The position numbers and the translations under genes are program-made. Below, piece after piece: positions 27,726 to 35,703 of a DNA stretch of 60,254 nucleotides. A model generated the notes under the pieces. That model did not search any database. It saw only the letters and a program-made list of their open reading frames with translations, and was not told the DNA's origin. Source of the stretch: JAIRTY01 sp050257395 (lineage in GTDB: Bacteria > Actinomycetota > Actinomycetes > Streptosporangiales > Streptosporangiaceae); contig JBLMWU010000280.1 of the NCBI GenBank assembly GCA_050257395.1, positions 1 through 60,254 of the forward strand. Reading direction: 5' to 3'. Each line of letters opens with the position of its first letter. Positions within the stretch are counted from its first letter, which is position 1.

Positions 27726-27753
27726 TTTGCCAGCAGCTCCGCCCACTGGCAAA
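27726..27753. promoter_or_regulatory. 8-bp inverted repeat between the two HAIR sites
   Basis: TTTGCCAG (27726-27733) pairs perfectly with CTGGCAAA (27746-27753), 12-nt loop. It sits exactly between the two HAIR-like sites in the dnaK promoter region. It could be a second factor's operator or a leader hairpin. Confidence 0.4.
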
Positions 27754-27755
27754 TG

Positions 27756-27778
27756 AGTTGAGTCTATGTAGCTCAACT
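27756..27778. promoter_or_regulatory. HAIR (HspR-associated inverted repeat) upstream of dnaK
   Basis: AGTTGAG-N9-CTCAACT is a perfect 7-bp inverted repeat. Read in HAIR register it is TTGAGT-N7-GCTCAA, close to the CTTGAGT-N7-ACTCAAG consensus of HspR operators. Position about 85-105 bp upstream of the dnaK start, with hspR in the same operon, supports autoregulated heat-shock control. Confidence 0.8.
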
Positions 27779-28082
27779 TTCTTGCAGTGCCAGACATTCC
27801 CGCAGCTAGTGGCCTGATATGCCGGATTTGCGGCTGTCCCCGGCCGGCCGCGGCCCGGCCGGGGGCAGCTTTCCCGGGAGAGATGCATGGCTAAGTTACT
27901 CATGGGTAAGATGCGGGGGCCGGGTGGCTGTGCGCCGTCTGCCCCATGTGATCATGTGGGGCGCGGTGCACGGCGTACGCTGGCACCGCACTGGGACAGG
28001 CCCTGCCGGAGCAGGCGCCAGCGCCGCGCCAGGCCGGGCCTGACACACGCCGCTACCCCACGGCGTCGACGAGGAGGTCCCC

Positions 28083-30245
28083 GTGGCCCTGCGCATCATC
28101 ATCGGACTGGCCCTGACGGCAGGCGCCTTCACCTTTGCCGGGCGCCGGCTGTGGTGGCTGTACCGGGTCGGCAGGAGCGGCCAGCCCGCCCCCGAGCGGT
28201 TCGCCACCGTCCGCCAGCAGCCCGCGCAGGACGTGGGGAAAGAGGCCACCGAGGTCATCGGGCAGAAGCGGCTGCTCAAGTGGACGGTGCCGGGCATCGC
28301 GCACGCGCTTACGTTCTGGGGCTTCCTGGTGCTGATGCTCACCATCCTGGAGTCCTACGGCGACCTGTTCGACCGGCGGTTCGCGATCTGGGGCTTCGGC
28401 ACCTGGCCGTGGGTCGGCTTCATCGAGGACCTGTTCGCGGTCGGTGTGCTGGCGGGCATCGTGACGTTCGCGATCATCCGGCTGCGCAGCAACCCGGACC
28501 GGGTGGGCCGCGACTCGCGGTTCGCCGGGTCGCACACCAGCGCGGCCTGGCTCGTCCTGCTGGGGATCTTCCTGGTCGTCGCGACCCTGCTGATCTACCG
28601 GGGCGCCCAGATCAACACCGGGGTCTTCCCGTACAAGAGCGGCGCGTTCGCCTCCGAGCTGGTGGGCAGCTGGCTGGCGCCGCTGGGCACCGGGGTCAAC
28701 AGCGTGCTGGAGACCACGTTCGTGCTCGCCCAGCTCGCGGTGATCCTGGGCTTCCTGGTGTTCGTCACCTACTCCAAGCACCTGCACATCATCACGGCGC
28801 CGATCAACGTGCTGTTCGCCCGCCGCCCGAACGCGCTTGGCGCTCTGGAGCCGATGCGCAGCAATGGCAAGGTCGTGGACTTCGAGGAGGCCGACCCCGA
28901 CACCGACATCTTCGGCCGGGGCAAGATCGAGGACTTCACCTGGAAGGGCCTCCTCGACATGGCCACCTGCACCGAGTGCGGGCGCTGCCAGTCGCAGTGC
29001 CCGGCGTACGCGACCGGCAAGCCGCTGTCGCCCAAGATGGTGATCCTGGACCTGCGGGACCACGCCATGGCCAAGGCCCCGTGGCTGCTGGCGGGCAGCG
29101 ACGAGGAACGGGAGAAGCTCGCGCCCGAGGTGAAGGCGGAGGCGGAGCGGCCGCTGATCGGGGACGAGTCGGTCAATGGCGTCATGCACCCGGACGTGAT
29201 CTGGTCCTGCACCAACTGCGGGGCGTGCGTCGAGGAGTGCCCGGTCGACATCGAGCACATCGACCACATCGACGGCATGCGCCGCCACCAGGTGATGATC
29301 GAGTCGGCCTTCCCGACCGAGGCCGCCGGGATGCTGAAGAACCTGGAGAACAAGGGCGACCCGTGGGGCATGGGCGAGTCGCGCCGCCTGGAGTGGACCG
29401 AGGGCCTGGACTTCGAGGTGCCGGTCGCCGACGGCCCGCTCGGCGACGACGTGGAGTACCTGTTCTGGGTCGGCTGCGCGGGCGCGCTGGAGGACCGGGC
29501 CCGCAAGACCACCCGCGCCATCGCCACCCTGCTGCACCAGGCGGGCGTGAACTTCGCGGTGCTCGGCCCGGGCGAGACCTGCACCGGCGACCCGGCCCGG
29601 CGGATCGGCAACGAGTTCGTGTACTCGATGCTCGCCCAGCAGAACATCGGGACGCTGAACGAGGTCAAGCCGAAGACGATCGTGGCGTCCTGCCCGCACT
29701 GCTTCAACACGATCGCCAACGAGTACCCGCAGCTCGGCGGGAACTACGAGGTGGTCCACCACACCCAGCTGCTGTCCCGGCTGGTGGCCGACGGCAAGAT
29801 CAAGCCCGTCACCCCGGTCGAGGAGAAGATCACCTACCACGACCCGTGCTTCCTGGGCCGCCACAACAAGGTGTTCTCCCCGCCGCGGGAGATCATGGAG
29901 CAGGTCCCCGGCGTGCAGTCGCAGGAGATGCACCGCTGCAAGAACCGGGGCTTCTGCTGCGGCGCTGGCGGCGCCCGGATGTGGATGGAAGAGCGGATCG
30001 GCAAGCGGATCAACGAGGAGCGCATCGACGAGGCGCTGGGCACCAACCCGGACACCATCTCCACCGCCTGCCCGTACTGCCTGGTGATGCTCGGCGACGC
30101 GGTCAGCGCCAAGAAGGCCAGCGGCGGCGCGGCCGACACCCTGGAAGTGGTGGACGTGGCCCAGCTCCTGGTCCGCTCGGCCACCCCGCCGGCCCCGGCG
30201 GGCCCGGCCGCCGATGGCCAGCCCGCTCCCGCCGCCGGGGACTAA
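28083..30245 (+). CDS. membrane-bound Fe-S oxidoreductase, EtfD-like (Rv0338c type)
   Basis: 720 residues. The N-terminal part has about five membrane helices related to the nitrate-reductase gamma/heterodisulfide-reductase cytochrome domain. Then come two [4Fe-4S] motifs, CTECGRCQSQCP and CTNCGACVEECP, and two CCG domains (GCAGALEDR, SCPHCFNTI, HDPCFLGRHNKV, CCGAGGARMWMEE, CPYCLVMLG). This is the architecture of the mycobacterial protein named EtfD, proposed to pass electrons from electron-transfer flavoprotein of beta-oxidation to menaquinone. GTG 28083 follows GAGGAGG. The C-terminal tail is Pro/Ala-rich. Divergent from dnaK across 409 bp. Confidence 0.85.
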   Translation: MALRIIIGLALTAGAFTFAGRRLWWLYRVGRSGQPAPERFATVRQQPAQDVGKEATEVIGQKRLLKWTVPGIAHALTFWGFLVLMLTILESYGDLFDRRFAIWGFGTWPWVGFIEDLFAVGVLAGIVTFAIIRLRSNPDRVGRDSRFAGSHTSAAWLVLLGIFLVVATLLIYRGAQINTGVFPYKSGAFASELVGSWLAPLGTGVNSVLETTFVLAQLAVILGFLVFVTYSKHLHIITAPINVLFARRPNALGALEPMRSNGKVVDFEEADPDTDIFGRGKIEDFTWKGLLDMATCTECGRCQSQCPAYATGKPLSPKMVILDLRDHAMAKAPWLLAGSDEEREKLAPEVKAEAERPLIGDESVNGVMHPDVIWSCTNCGACVEECPVDIEHIDHIDGMRRHQVMIESAFPTEAAGMLKNLENKGDPWGMGESRRLEWTEGLDFEVPVADGPLGDDVEYLFWVGCAGALEDRARKTTRAIATLLHQAGVNFAVLGPGETCTGDPARRIGNEFVYSMLAQQNIGTLNEVKPKTIVASCPHCFNTIANEYPQLGGNYEVVHHTQLLSRLVADGKIKPVTPVEEKITYHDPCFLGRHNKVFSPPREIMEQVPGVQSQEMHRCKNRGFCCGAGGARMWMEERIGKRINEERIDEALGTNPDTISTACPYCLVMLGDAVSAKKASGGAADTLEVVDVAQLLVRSATPPAPAGPAADGQPAPAAGD

Positions 30246-30254
30246 GACCCGGCG

Positions 30255-30869
30255 GTGGAGACCACCCGGGCGGAGGCGTTCAGCGACGGCGTGTTCGCCA
30301 TCGCGATCACGCTGCTGGTCCTGGACCTGCGGGTGCCCCACGCCGCCAACCTGACGCCGGGCGAGCTGCTGAACGCGTGGCCGCACTACTTCGCGTACGT
30401 GGTCAGCTTCCTCACCATCGGGGTCATGTGGATGAACCACCACACGATCATGGGTCACGTGACCCGGGTGGACCGGCCGCTGCTGGTGATCAACCTGCTG
30501 CTGCTCATGGGCGTGGTCGCCATCCCGTTCCCCACCACGCTGGTGGCGGAGAACCTGCACGGCGCCGGTCGCGGGCCCATCGCCGCCGCGGTGACCTACG
30601 GCCTGGTCATGATTGCCATCTCGGCCGGGTTCGCGGGGCTGTGGATCTACATCGTCACCCACGCCAGCCGGCTCGGGGCCGTGCTGCCGCCGCAGACGCT
30701 CCGCCAGTCGATCCCCGGGTTCACCCTCGGCGGGGCCGTCTACGCGGCCGGCACCGTGGTGGCCGCTTTCGGCTTCCCGCTGGCCGGGCTGATCATCTTC
30801 GGCCTGCTGGCCGTCTACTACCTGTTTGAGCACCTGCCCAGCCCGGACTCGGACAGCCCTTCCGGCTGA
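30255..30869 (+). CDS. TMEM175-family (DUF1211) potassium channel-like membrane protein
   Basis: 204 residues, about six membrane helices. Starts METTRAEAFSDGVFAIAITLLVLDL, the RxxxFSDGVFAIA signature that lines the pore of TMEM175 channels, followed by a second motif region VMWMNHHTIMGHVTRVDRPLL. Bacterial members assemble as tetramers and conduct K+. GTG 30255, 9 bp after the EtfD-like stop, so probably cotranscribed. Confidence 0.85.
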   Translation: METTRAEAFSDGVFAIAITLLVLDLRVPHAANLTPGELLNAWPHYFAYVVSFLTIGVMWMNHHTIMGHVTRVDRPLLVINLLLLMGVVAIPFPTTLVAENLHGAGRGPIAAAVTYGLVMIAISAGFAGLWIYIVTHASRLGAVLPPQTLRQSIPGFTLGGAVYAAGTVVAAFGFPLAGLIIFGLLAVYYLFEHLPSPDSDSPSG

Positions 30870-30879
30870 CCGCCCCCGC

Positions 30880-32079
30880 TCAGTGCGGGAGCGGGCCGCC
30901 GAGCAGCACGACCAGCGTGCCGGCGGCGCCCGCGAGCAGCAGGGTGAGGATCACGCCGCGCCGCAGCGCCAGCAGCGCGGCAAGCGCCGCGGCCAGCACG
31001 GCGAACTGCCACGGCTGGGTCAGTTCCCGCGCCAGCGAGACGGCGGACCCGAGGATGGCGCCGATCGCCGCCGGGCCGGCGCCGTCGAGGAACGCGCGGG
31101 CGCGCCGGTCGCCCCGGATGCGGCCGAAGTGGCGGGCGCCCAGCAGCACGAACGCGAACGAGGGCGCGAACGCGACCACCGCCGCGAGCAGCCCGCCGGC
31201 CAGCCCGGCCGCCGCGTAGCCGACCACCGCCACCGTCTGCACGACCGGGCCAGGGGTGATCTGGCCGAGCGCCACCGCGTTCAGAAACTGGGCACCGGTC
31301 ATCCAGTGGTAGTGCGCCACCGCGTCCGACTGCATCAGCGGGATGATCACGAACCCGCCGCCGTAGGACAGCCCGCCCACCTTGATGGCCACCCACGCCA
31401 CCGACAGCAGCACCCCGCCGGTGACCGCTCCGGTGACGGCGGTCCTGGCCAGCAGCGGGAGCGCGGCCACCGCGTGCGCCTTCGCGTCCGTGCCGCGGCG
31501 CAGCGCCCGCTGGGCGGCGAGCTCGGCCGCCCCGCAGCCGAGCAGGACCAGCACCAGCCACACCCCGATGGTCGCGGCGGCCGCTGCCCCGGCGGCCAGG
31601 TAGGCGGCCCAGCGCACGGTGTGCTGACGCCGCCGCCAGCTGGCGGGGAGCAGGGAACTGCCCGCCTGGACCGCGACCGCCGGCACCGCGGCGCCGGCAC
31701 CGGCGCCGGCGCCCAGCACCCACAGCGGCGGCCGGCCCGCCAGGAACAGGGCGGCCAGCGCGAGGATCACGATCAGGCCGGGCACGATGAACGCCGCCCC
31801 GCCCGCCAGCGCGCCCAGCCGGCCCCGGACCCGCCACGCGCAGAAGATCGCCAGCTGGGTCGAGGCCGGGCCCGGCAGCAGGTTGCAGGTGGCGATGGCG
31901 TCCTCGAACTCGCGCGCGTCCAGCCAGCCGCGGCGCTCCACGCACAGGTCACGCAGCAGCTTGATGTGGGTGGGCGGCCCGCCGAACCCGATGCACCCGA
32001 TCCGCCCCCACTCCTGCACCACCACACCCAGGGATGAGGGAGGGTCTTTGCCGCCCCCGGCTCGCGCGGGCTGGGTCAC
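30880..32079 (-). CDS. chrA: chromate transporter ChrA
   Basis: 399 residues, the two-domain (long-chain) form, about 10-12 membrane helices. Each half carries a ChrA motif: GRIGCIGFGGPPTHI with CNLLPGPASTQLAI in the first, and GGLSYGGGFVIIPLM with LGQITPGPVVQTVAVVGY in the second. Effluxes chromate. GTG 32079 overlaps the TGA of the VOC gene (GTGA), so the earlier in-frame start at 32250 is rejected. Last gene of a three-gene metal/oxyanion operon behind an ArsR-ArsC fusion. Confidence 0.87.
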   Translation of the reverse strand: MTQPARAGGGKDPPSSLGVVVQEWGRIGCIGFGGPPTHIKLLRDLCVERRGWLDAREFEDAIATCNLLPGPASTQLAIFCAWRVRGRLGALAGGAAFIVPGLIVILALAALFLAGRPPLWVLGAGAGAGAAVPAVAVQAGSSLLPASWRRRQHTVRWAAYLAAGAAAAATIGVWLVLVLLGCGAAELAAQRALRRGTDAKAHAVAALPLLARTAVTGAVTGGVLLSVAWVAIKVGGLSYGGGFVIIPLMQSDAVAHYHWMTGAQFLNAVALGQITPGPVVQTVAVVGYAAAGLAGGLLAAVVAFAPSFAFVLLGARHFGRIRGDRRARAFLDGAGPAAIGAILGSAVSLARELTQPWQFAVLAAALAALLALRRGVILTLLLAGAAGTLVVLLGGPLPH

Positions 32080-32468
32080 CGGGCGGGCGCGGGCTCGAAG
32101 AGCTCGACCACGTTGCCGGCTGGGTCCTCGGCCAGGATCTGCTTGCCGCCGGGGCCGGTGAGGATGTCGTTGCGGAAGGGGACGCCCTCGGCCCGGAGCC
32201 GGGCCACCTCGGCCGCGATGTCCGGCACGATCAGGTGGATCCGGTTCCATCCGCCCGGCCCGGGCTTGCGGCCGTCCGGCATCGGCCGCCCGGCCGAGCT
32301 GGCCGGCCCGGCCAGCAGCAGCCGCAGGCGGCCGCGGGTAACGTCGGCGAACGCGGGCGCCGCGCTGAAGCGCAGCGTGAAGCCGAAGTGACCGGTGTAG
32401 AAGTCGACGGCCGCCTGCACGTCGTCGACCAGGTAGCGGACGCTGACCAGCTCTTCTGGAGCCGTCAT
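32076..32468 (-). CDS. VOC-family (glyoxalase-like) protein
   Basis: 130 residues with two beta-alpha-beta-beta-beta modules: SVRYLVDDVQAAVDFYTGHFGFTL and NRIHLIVPDIAAEVARLRAEGVPF, ending EDPAGNVVELFEP. Glyoxalase/bleomycin-resistance fold with possible metal ligands H and E. ATG 32468 overlaps the upstream gene's TGA, and its stop overlaps the chrA GTG. Relatives in ars operons include organoarsenical lyase-like ArsI, but the signature cysteines of ArsI are not obvious, so a general VOC call is safer. Confidence 0.8.
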   Translation of the reverse strand: MTAPEELVSVRYLVDDVQAAVDFYTGHFGFTLRFSAAPAFADVTRGRLRLLLAGPASSAGRPMPDGRKPGPGGWNRIHLIVPDIAAEVARLRAEGVPFRNDILTGPGGKQILAEDPAGNVVELFEPAPAR

Positions 32469-33262
32469 CACACCTCCTGCGGGGTTGCGGGCGCGGGCGC
32501 GGTGTTCCCCGCGCCGATGGCGGCGAGCAGGAAACCGATGCGGGTCTCCAGCTCGGCCGCGGTCTGCTCGAAGGCCGGGTAGGTGTCCCCGTCGCTGCCG
32601 CCGGCGGCGGCCGGGTCCGGGATGCTCCAGTGGGCGTAGCCGGGATGGCCCGGGAACTCGGGGCAGACTTCCCGCACCCGGTCGCACAGCGTGATCACCT
32701 GGCTGAACCGGTGCGCGGCGAACACGCTGAAGTGCTTGGACTGCCAGCCGGTCAGGTCGATGCCGCGGGCCGCCATCACCCGCAGCGCGTTCGGGTGCAG
32801 CGGCTTGGGACGGCTGCCCGCGCTGGCCGCCAGCACCCGGCCGCCCGAGCGTGTCCGGGTGAGCGCCTCGGCCATCTGCGACCGGGCGCTGTTGCCGGTG
32901 CACAGGAACAGCACCGCGGGCTGGCCGTCGCCACCGGCCGGGAGGACGGGCGGCGCGGGCTCGAGCCGCAGCCCGGGATGCAGCGCCGTCCCCGCGGCGG
33001 CCAGCGCCTGCGAGCACCGCGCCAGGTCCAGCCGGTAGTAGATGTCGCGCGCGCTGAAGGAGCTGCGCCTGGTCCCGACCAGGCCGCTGGCCCGCAGCTC
33101 GCCGAGATGGTAGGAGACCAGGTTCTGCGGCTGCTGCACCAGTGCCACGAGCTCCCGCACCCTGCGGTCGCTGCGGGCGAGCTCGCACAGCAGCTGCCAG
33201 CGCAGCGGATGGGCCGCCATCCGCGCGAACGGCGGCGGCGCGGTTCCGGTTGCCGTCTCCAT
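32468..33262 (-). CDS. ArsR-type repressor fused to low-MW phosphatase-like arsenate reductase
   Basis: 264 residues from ATG 33262. Residues 1-100: ArsR winged helix (HPLRWQLLCELARSDRRVRELVALVQQPQNLVSYHLGELRASGLV). Residues about 118-250: LMW-PTP/ArsC domain with VLFLCTGNSARSQMAEAL (C-x5-R loop) and the later TLCDRVREVCP and WSIPDP. The fusion joins sensing/regulation and arsenate reduction in one chain. Heads an operon with VOC and chrA. A perfect 9-bp-arm palindrome (33273-33294) overlaps the upstream alternative ATG 33277, so 33262 is preferred; the mRNA may be nearly leaderless. Confidence 0.85.
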   Translation of the reverse strand: METATGTAPPPFARMAAHPLRWQLLCELARSDRRVRELVALVQQPQNLVSYHLGELRASGLVGTRRSSFSARDIYYRLDLARCSQALAAAGTALHPGLRLEPAPPVLPAGGDGQPAVLFLCTGNSARSQMAEALTRTRSGGRVLAASAGSRPKPLHPNALRVMAARGIDLTGWQSKHFSVFAAHRFSQVITLCDRVREVCPEFPGHPGYAHWSIPDPAAAGGSDGDTYPAFEQTAAELETRIGFLLAAIGAGNTAPAPATPQEV

Positions 33263-33272
33263 CTTCCGAACA

Positions 33273-33294
33273 TACATCAAACTGATTTGATGTA
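33273..33294. promoter_or_regulatory. palindromic operator upstream of the ArsR-ArsC fusion gene
   Basis: TACATCAAA-CTGA-TTTGATGTA, perfect 9-bp arms with a 4-bp centre in an AT-rich patch, 11 bp upstream of the chosen start. Size and position fit an ArsR-family autoregulatory site. Confidence 0.75.
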
Positions 33295-33397
33295 ACAGCC
33301 CTGGCCTCCCCCGTTCCCCGCCATTTCCCTAGCGTGGAGAGCGAGCACGCCCACGTGGAGTCCAGCAGGCCGTGACGAACTGAACGGGGAGTGAGTC

Positions 33398-33550
33398 GTG
33401 AAGCTGAGCGCGCGTAACCAGATCCCGGCCCGCGTCACCGGCGTCACCGCCGGTGAGGCGATCGCGCCCTCGCCACCAGTGACTGAGCACGAATTTCCGG
33501 GCGGCAAATACGGCTTGATAGCCGTCAGATCGCGGTGGATACGTCTCTGA
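33398..33550 (+). pseudogene. truncated Mop/TOBE-like molybdate-binding remnant
   Basis: 50-residue frame from GTG 33398 behind GGGGAGTGAGTC. It begins MKLSARNQIPARVTGVTAGEAIA, the recognisable start of a Mop/TOBE molybdenum-binding domain (normally about 65-70 residues). After about residue 23 the sequence no longer resembles the family in any of the three frames, so the distal half has been lost. It lies just upstream of an intact HTH-TOBE regulator and modABC, consistent with a decayed mop gene of the same locus. It could instead be an expressed short peptide. Confidence 0.55.
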
Positions 33551-33570
33551 GATAGGAAAACAGGCGTATC
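33538..33570. promoter_or_regulatory. spaced inverted repeat upstream of the molybdate regulator
   Basis: GATACG (33538-33543) and CGTATC (33565-33570), 21-nt spacer, 18 bp before the GTG at 33588. TTAAAG at 33575-33580 could be a -10 for a leaderless transcript. A site for the HTH-TOBE protein itself is plausible. Confidence 0.35.
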
Positions 33571-33587
33571 TGCGTTAAAGTCACACG

Positions 33588-34001
33588 GTGCCAGCATTCC
33601 GGATCAAGGAAGCCGCGGAGCTGCTCGGGGTCAGCCCGGACACGGTGCGCCGCTGGGCCGAAGACGGCCGGATCGAGCAGGCCACCGATACCTCCGGCCG
33701 GCTGGCCGTCGACGGGGTCTCGCTCGCCCGGTTCGCGCAGGAGCGGGCCGAGTCGGCCGCCCATCCGGGCGACGGGGTGGTGGCCCGCCATTCGCTGCGC
33801 AACCGGTTCAGCGGCCTGATCACCCGGGTGGTCCGTGACACGGTCATGGCTCAGGTGGAGATCCAGGCGGGCCCGCACAGGTTCGTCTCGCTGCTGAGCC
33901 GCGAAGCCGCTGACGAGCTCGGCCTGGAACCCGGCATGCTCGCGGTCGCGGCCGTCAAGTCAACGAACGTCTCCGTCGAGGTCCCCCGTACCTCTCACTG
34001 A
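33588..34001 (+). CDS. helix-turn-helix TOBE-domain molybdate-responsive regulator
   Basis: 137 residues. N-terminal MerR/excisionase-like HTH (FRIKEAAELLGVSPDTVRRWAEDGRI, 3-30), C-terminal single TOBE domain (SLRNRFSGLITRVVRDTVMAQVEIQAG through MLAVAAVKSTNVSVEV). Acts in actinobacteria as a small ModE-like regulator of molybdate uptake. Followed after 29 bp by modA. Start GTG 33588, with little or no leader. Confidence 0.85.
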   Translation: MPAFRIKEAAELLGVSPDTVRRWAEDGRIEQATDTSGRLAVDGVSLARFAQERAESAAHPGDGVVARHSLRNRFSGLITRVVRDTVMAQVEIQAGPHRFVSLLSREAADELGLEPGMLAVAAVKSTNVSVEVPRTSH

Positions 34002-34030
34002 ATCCCCGCCAGACCAGTTCAGGAGTGCCA

Positions 34031-34825
34031 GTGCGCCGTATCCCCGTCACCATCGCCGCCGCAGGTTTCGCCGTTGCCGCCGTGGCCGGCTGCGGATCCA
34101 GCGGCGGCCCGGGCAGCCCGGCTTCGTCAGGCCCGGCCGCGTCCGCGAAGCTGTCCGGCTCGATCACCGTGTTCGCCGCCGCCTCGCTGCAGGGCGCCTT
34201 CACCACCATCGGCCAGCAGTTCCAGGCCGCCCACCCAGGGGCCAAGGTGACGTTCAGCTTCGGGCCGAGCTCAGGGCTGGCCCAGCAGATCATCAGCGGC
34301 GCCCCCGCCGACGTGTTCGCGTCGGCGAGCCCGAAGAACATGCAGCAGGTCGTCAGCGCCGGGGACGCCGCAAGCCCGGCGACGTTCGCCAGCAACGTGA
34401 TGGAGGTGGCCACGCCGCCGGGCAACCCGGGGCACGTCTCCTCCGTCGCCGACCTGGCGAAGAAGCCGGTGAAGGTGGCGCTGTGCCAGCCGCAGGTGCC
34501 GTGCGGTGCCGTGGCGGCGCAGGTGTTCAGCAACGCCAAGATCACCGTCAGGCCGGTCACCCTGCAGCCGGATGTGAAGTCCGTGCTGACCCAGGTTGAG
34601 CTGGGCAACGTGGACGCGGGCATGGTCTACGTGACCGACGTCAAGGCCGCGGGTACTAAGGTCAGGGGCGTCGTGATCCCGGCAGCCGAGAACGCGTCGA
34701 CCGCCTACCCGATCGCCCCGGTCAGCAAGAGCAGCAACCTGGCCGTCGCCAGGGCGTTCGAGGCCTACGTCCTCTCGCCCGCTGGCCAGAGCGTCCTCGC
34801 CGCTGCCGGGTTCCAGAAGCCCTGA
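34031..34825 (+). CDS. modA: molybdate ABC transporter, substrate-binding lipoprotein
   Basis: 264 residues. Signal peptide with lipobox AAVAGC (Cys about residue 20), then a Ser/Gly/Pro-rich linker and the ModA core: ITVFAAASLQGAFTTIGQQFQ, FSFGPSSGLAQQIISGAPADVFASAS and GNVDAGMVYVTDVKA. Captures molybdate outside the membrane. GTG 34031 is preferred over 34025 because AGGAG is then properly spaced. Confidence 0.93.
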   Translation: MRRIPVTIAAAGFAVAAVAGCGSSGGPGSPASSGPAASAKLSGSITVFAAASLQGAFTTIGQQFQAAHPGAKVTFSFGPSSGLAQQIISGAPADVFASASPKNMQQVVSAGDAASPATFASNVMEVATPPGNPGHVSSVADLAKKPVKVALCQPQVPCGAVAAQVFSNAKITVRPVTLQPDVKSVLTQVELGNVDAGMVYVTDVKAAGTKVRGVVIPAAENASTAYPIAPVSKSSNLAVARAFEAYVLSPAGQSVLAAAGFQKP

Positions 34826-34845
34826 TCGCCCGCCCGGAGGTTCGC

Positions 34846-35703
34846 GTGGACCTGGCCACCCGCTCGCGGCTGAGCAGCCGCGAGCGGGAGCGCCGGGCCA
34901 GCCGCGGCGGAGGCCGCCGGTCGGCTCCCGGACCGCTGGTGGCCCCGGCTGTGGTGGCGGTCGTGTTCCTCGTGCTGCCGCTGATCGGGCTGATCATCAA
35001 GGCGCCCTGGGGCCGCTTCGGCGCGGTCCTGACCGGCGCGGACGCCACCCAGGCGCTCACCCTGTCGTTGTGGACCGCCACCACGGCCACCGGGGTCTCG
35101 CTGGTCGTGGGGGTGCCGCTGGCATGGATCCTGGCCCGGACCACCTTTCCCGGGCAGCGGCTGCTGCGGGCCCTGGTCACCCTGCCGCTGGTGCTGCCGC
35201 CGGTGGTCGGCGGCGTCGCCCTGCTGCTGGCCTTCGGGCGGACCGGGTTCCTCGGGCGGTACCTCGACTCCTGGTTCGGGCTGACCATCCCGTTCAGCCC
35301 GCTGGCCGTGGTCATGGCCGAAACCTTCGTCGCCATGCCCTTCCTGGTCATCACGGTGGAAGGTGCCCTGCGGTCCGCCAGCCAGGGTTATGAGGAAGCC
35401 GCCGCCACCCTGGGCGCGACCCGGATGACCGTCTTCCGCCGGGTGACCGTGCCGATGATCGCCCCGTCCCTCGGCGCGGGCGCGGTGCTGTGCTGGGCCC
35501 GGGCGCTGGGGGAGTTCGGGGCGACCATCACGTTCGCCGGCAGCTTCCCCGGCCGGACCGAGACCATGCCCATCGCCGTGTACTACGCGCTGGAGAACGA
35601 CCCCGACGCGGCCATCGCGCTCAGCCTGGTGCTGCTGGTGGTCTCGGTCGCGGTACTGGTCTCGCTGCGGGACCGGTGGCTGCGCGGGGGTTCGGTCCAG
35701 TGA
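34846..35703 (+). CDS. modB: molybdate ABC transporter permease
   Basis: 285 residues, about six membrane helices. The cytoplasmic EAA loop is EEAAATLGATRMTVFRRVTVPMIAPSLGAGAVL, typical for ModB/CysU permeases. LSLWTATTATGVSLVVGVPLAWILAR is also family-like. GTG 34846 with GGAGG. The stop overlaps modC (GTGA). Confidence 0.92.
   Translation: MDLATRSRLSSRERERRASRGGGRRSAPGPLVAPAVVAVVFLVLPLIGLIIKAPWGRFGAVLTGADATQALTLSLWTATTATGVSLVVGVPLAWILARTTFPGQRLLRALVTLPLVLPPVVGGVALLLAFGRTGFLGRYLDSWFGLTIPFSPLAVVMAETFVAMPFLVITVEGALRSASQGYEEAAATLGATRMTVFRRVTVPMIAPSLGAGAVLCWARALGEFGATITFAGSFPGRTETMPIAVYYALENDPDAAIALSLVLLVVSVAVLVSLRDRWLRGGSVQ

Noticed and set aside
28053..30833. 926-codon minus-strand open frame, and a 980-codon plus-strand one in another frame
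   Set aside because: Shadows of the EtfD-like gene caused by high GC; His/Arg/Gly/Gln-rich with no recognisable motifs.
32080..32250. Longer start for chrA
   Set aside because: The extension overlaps the VOC coding sequence; the GTGA overlap at 32076-32079 gives a normal-length ChrA.
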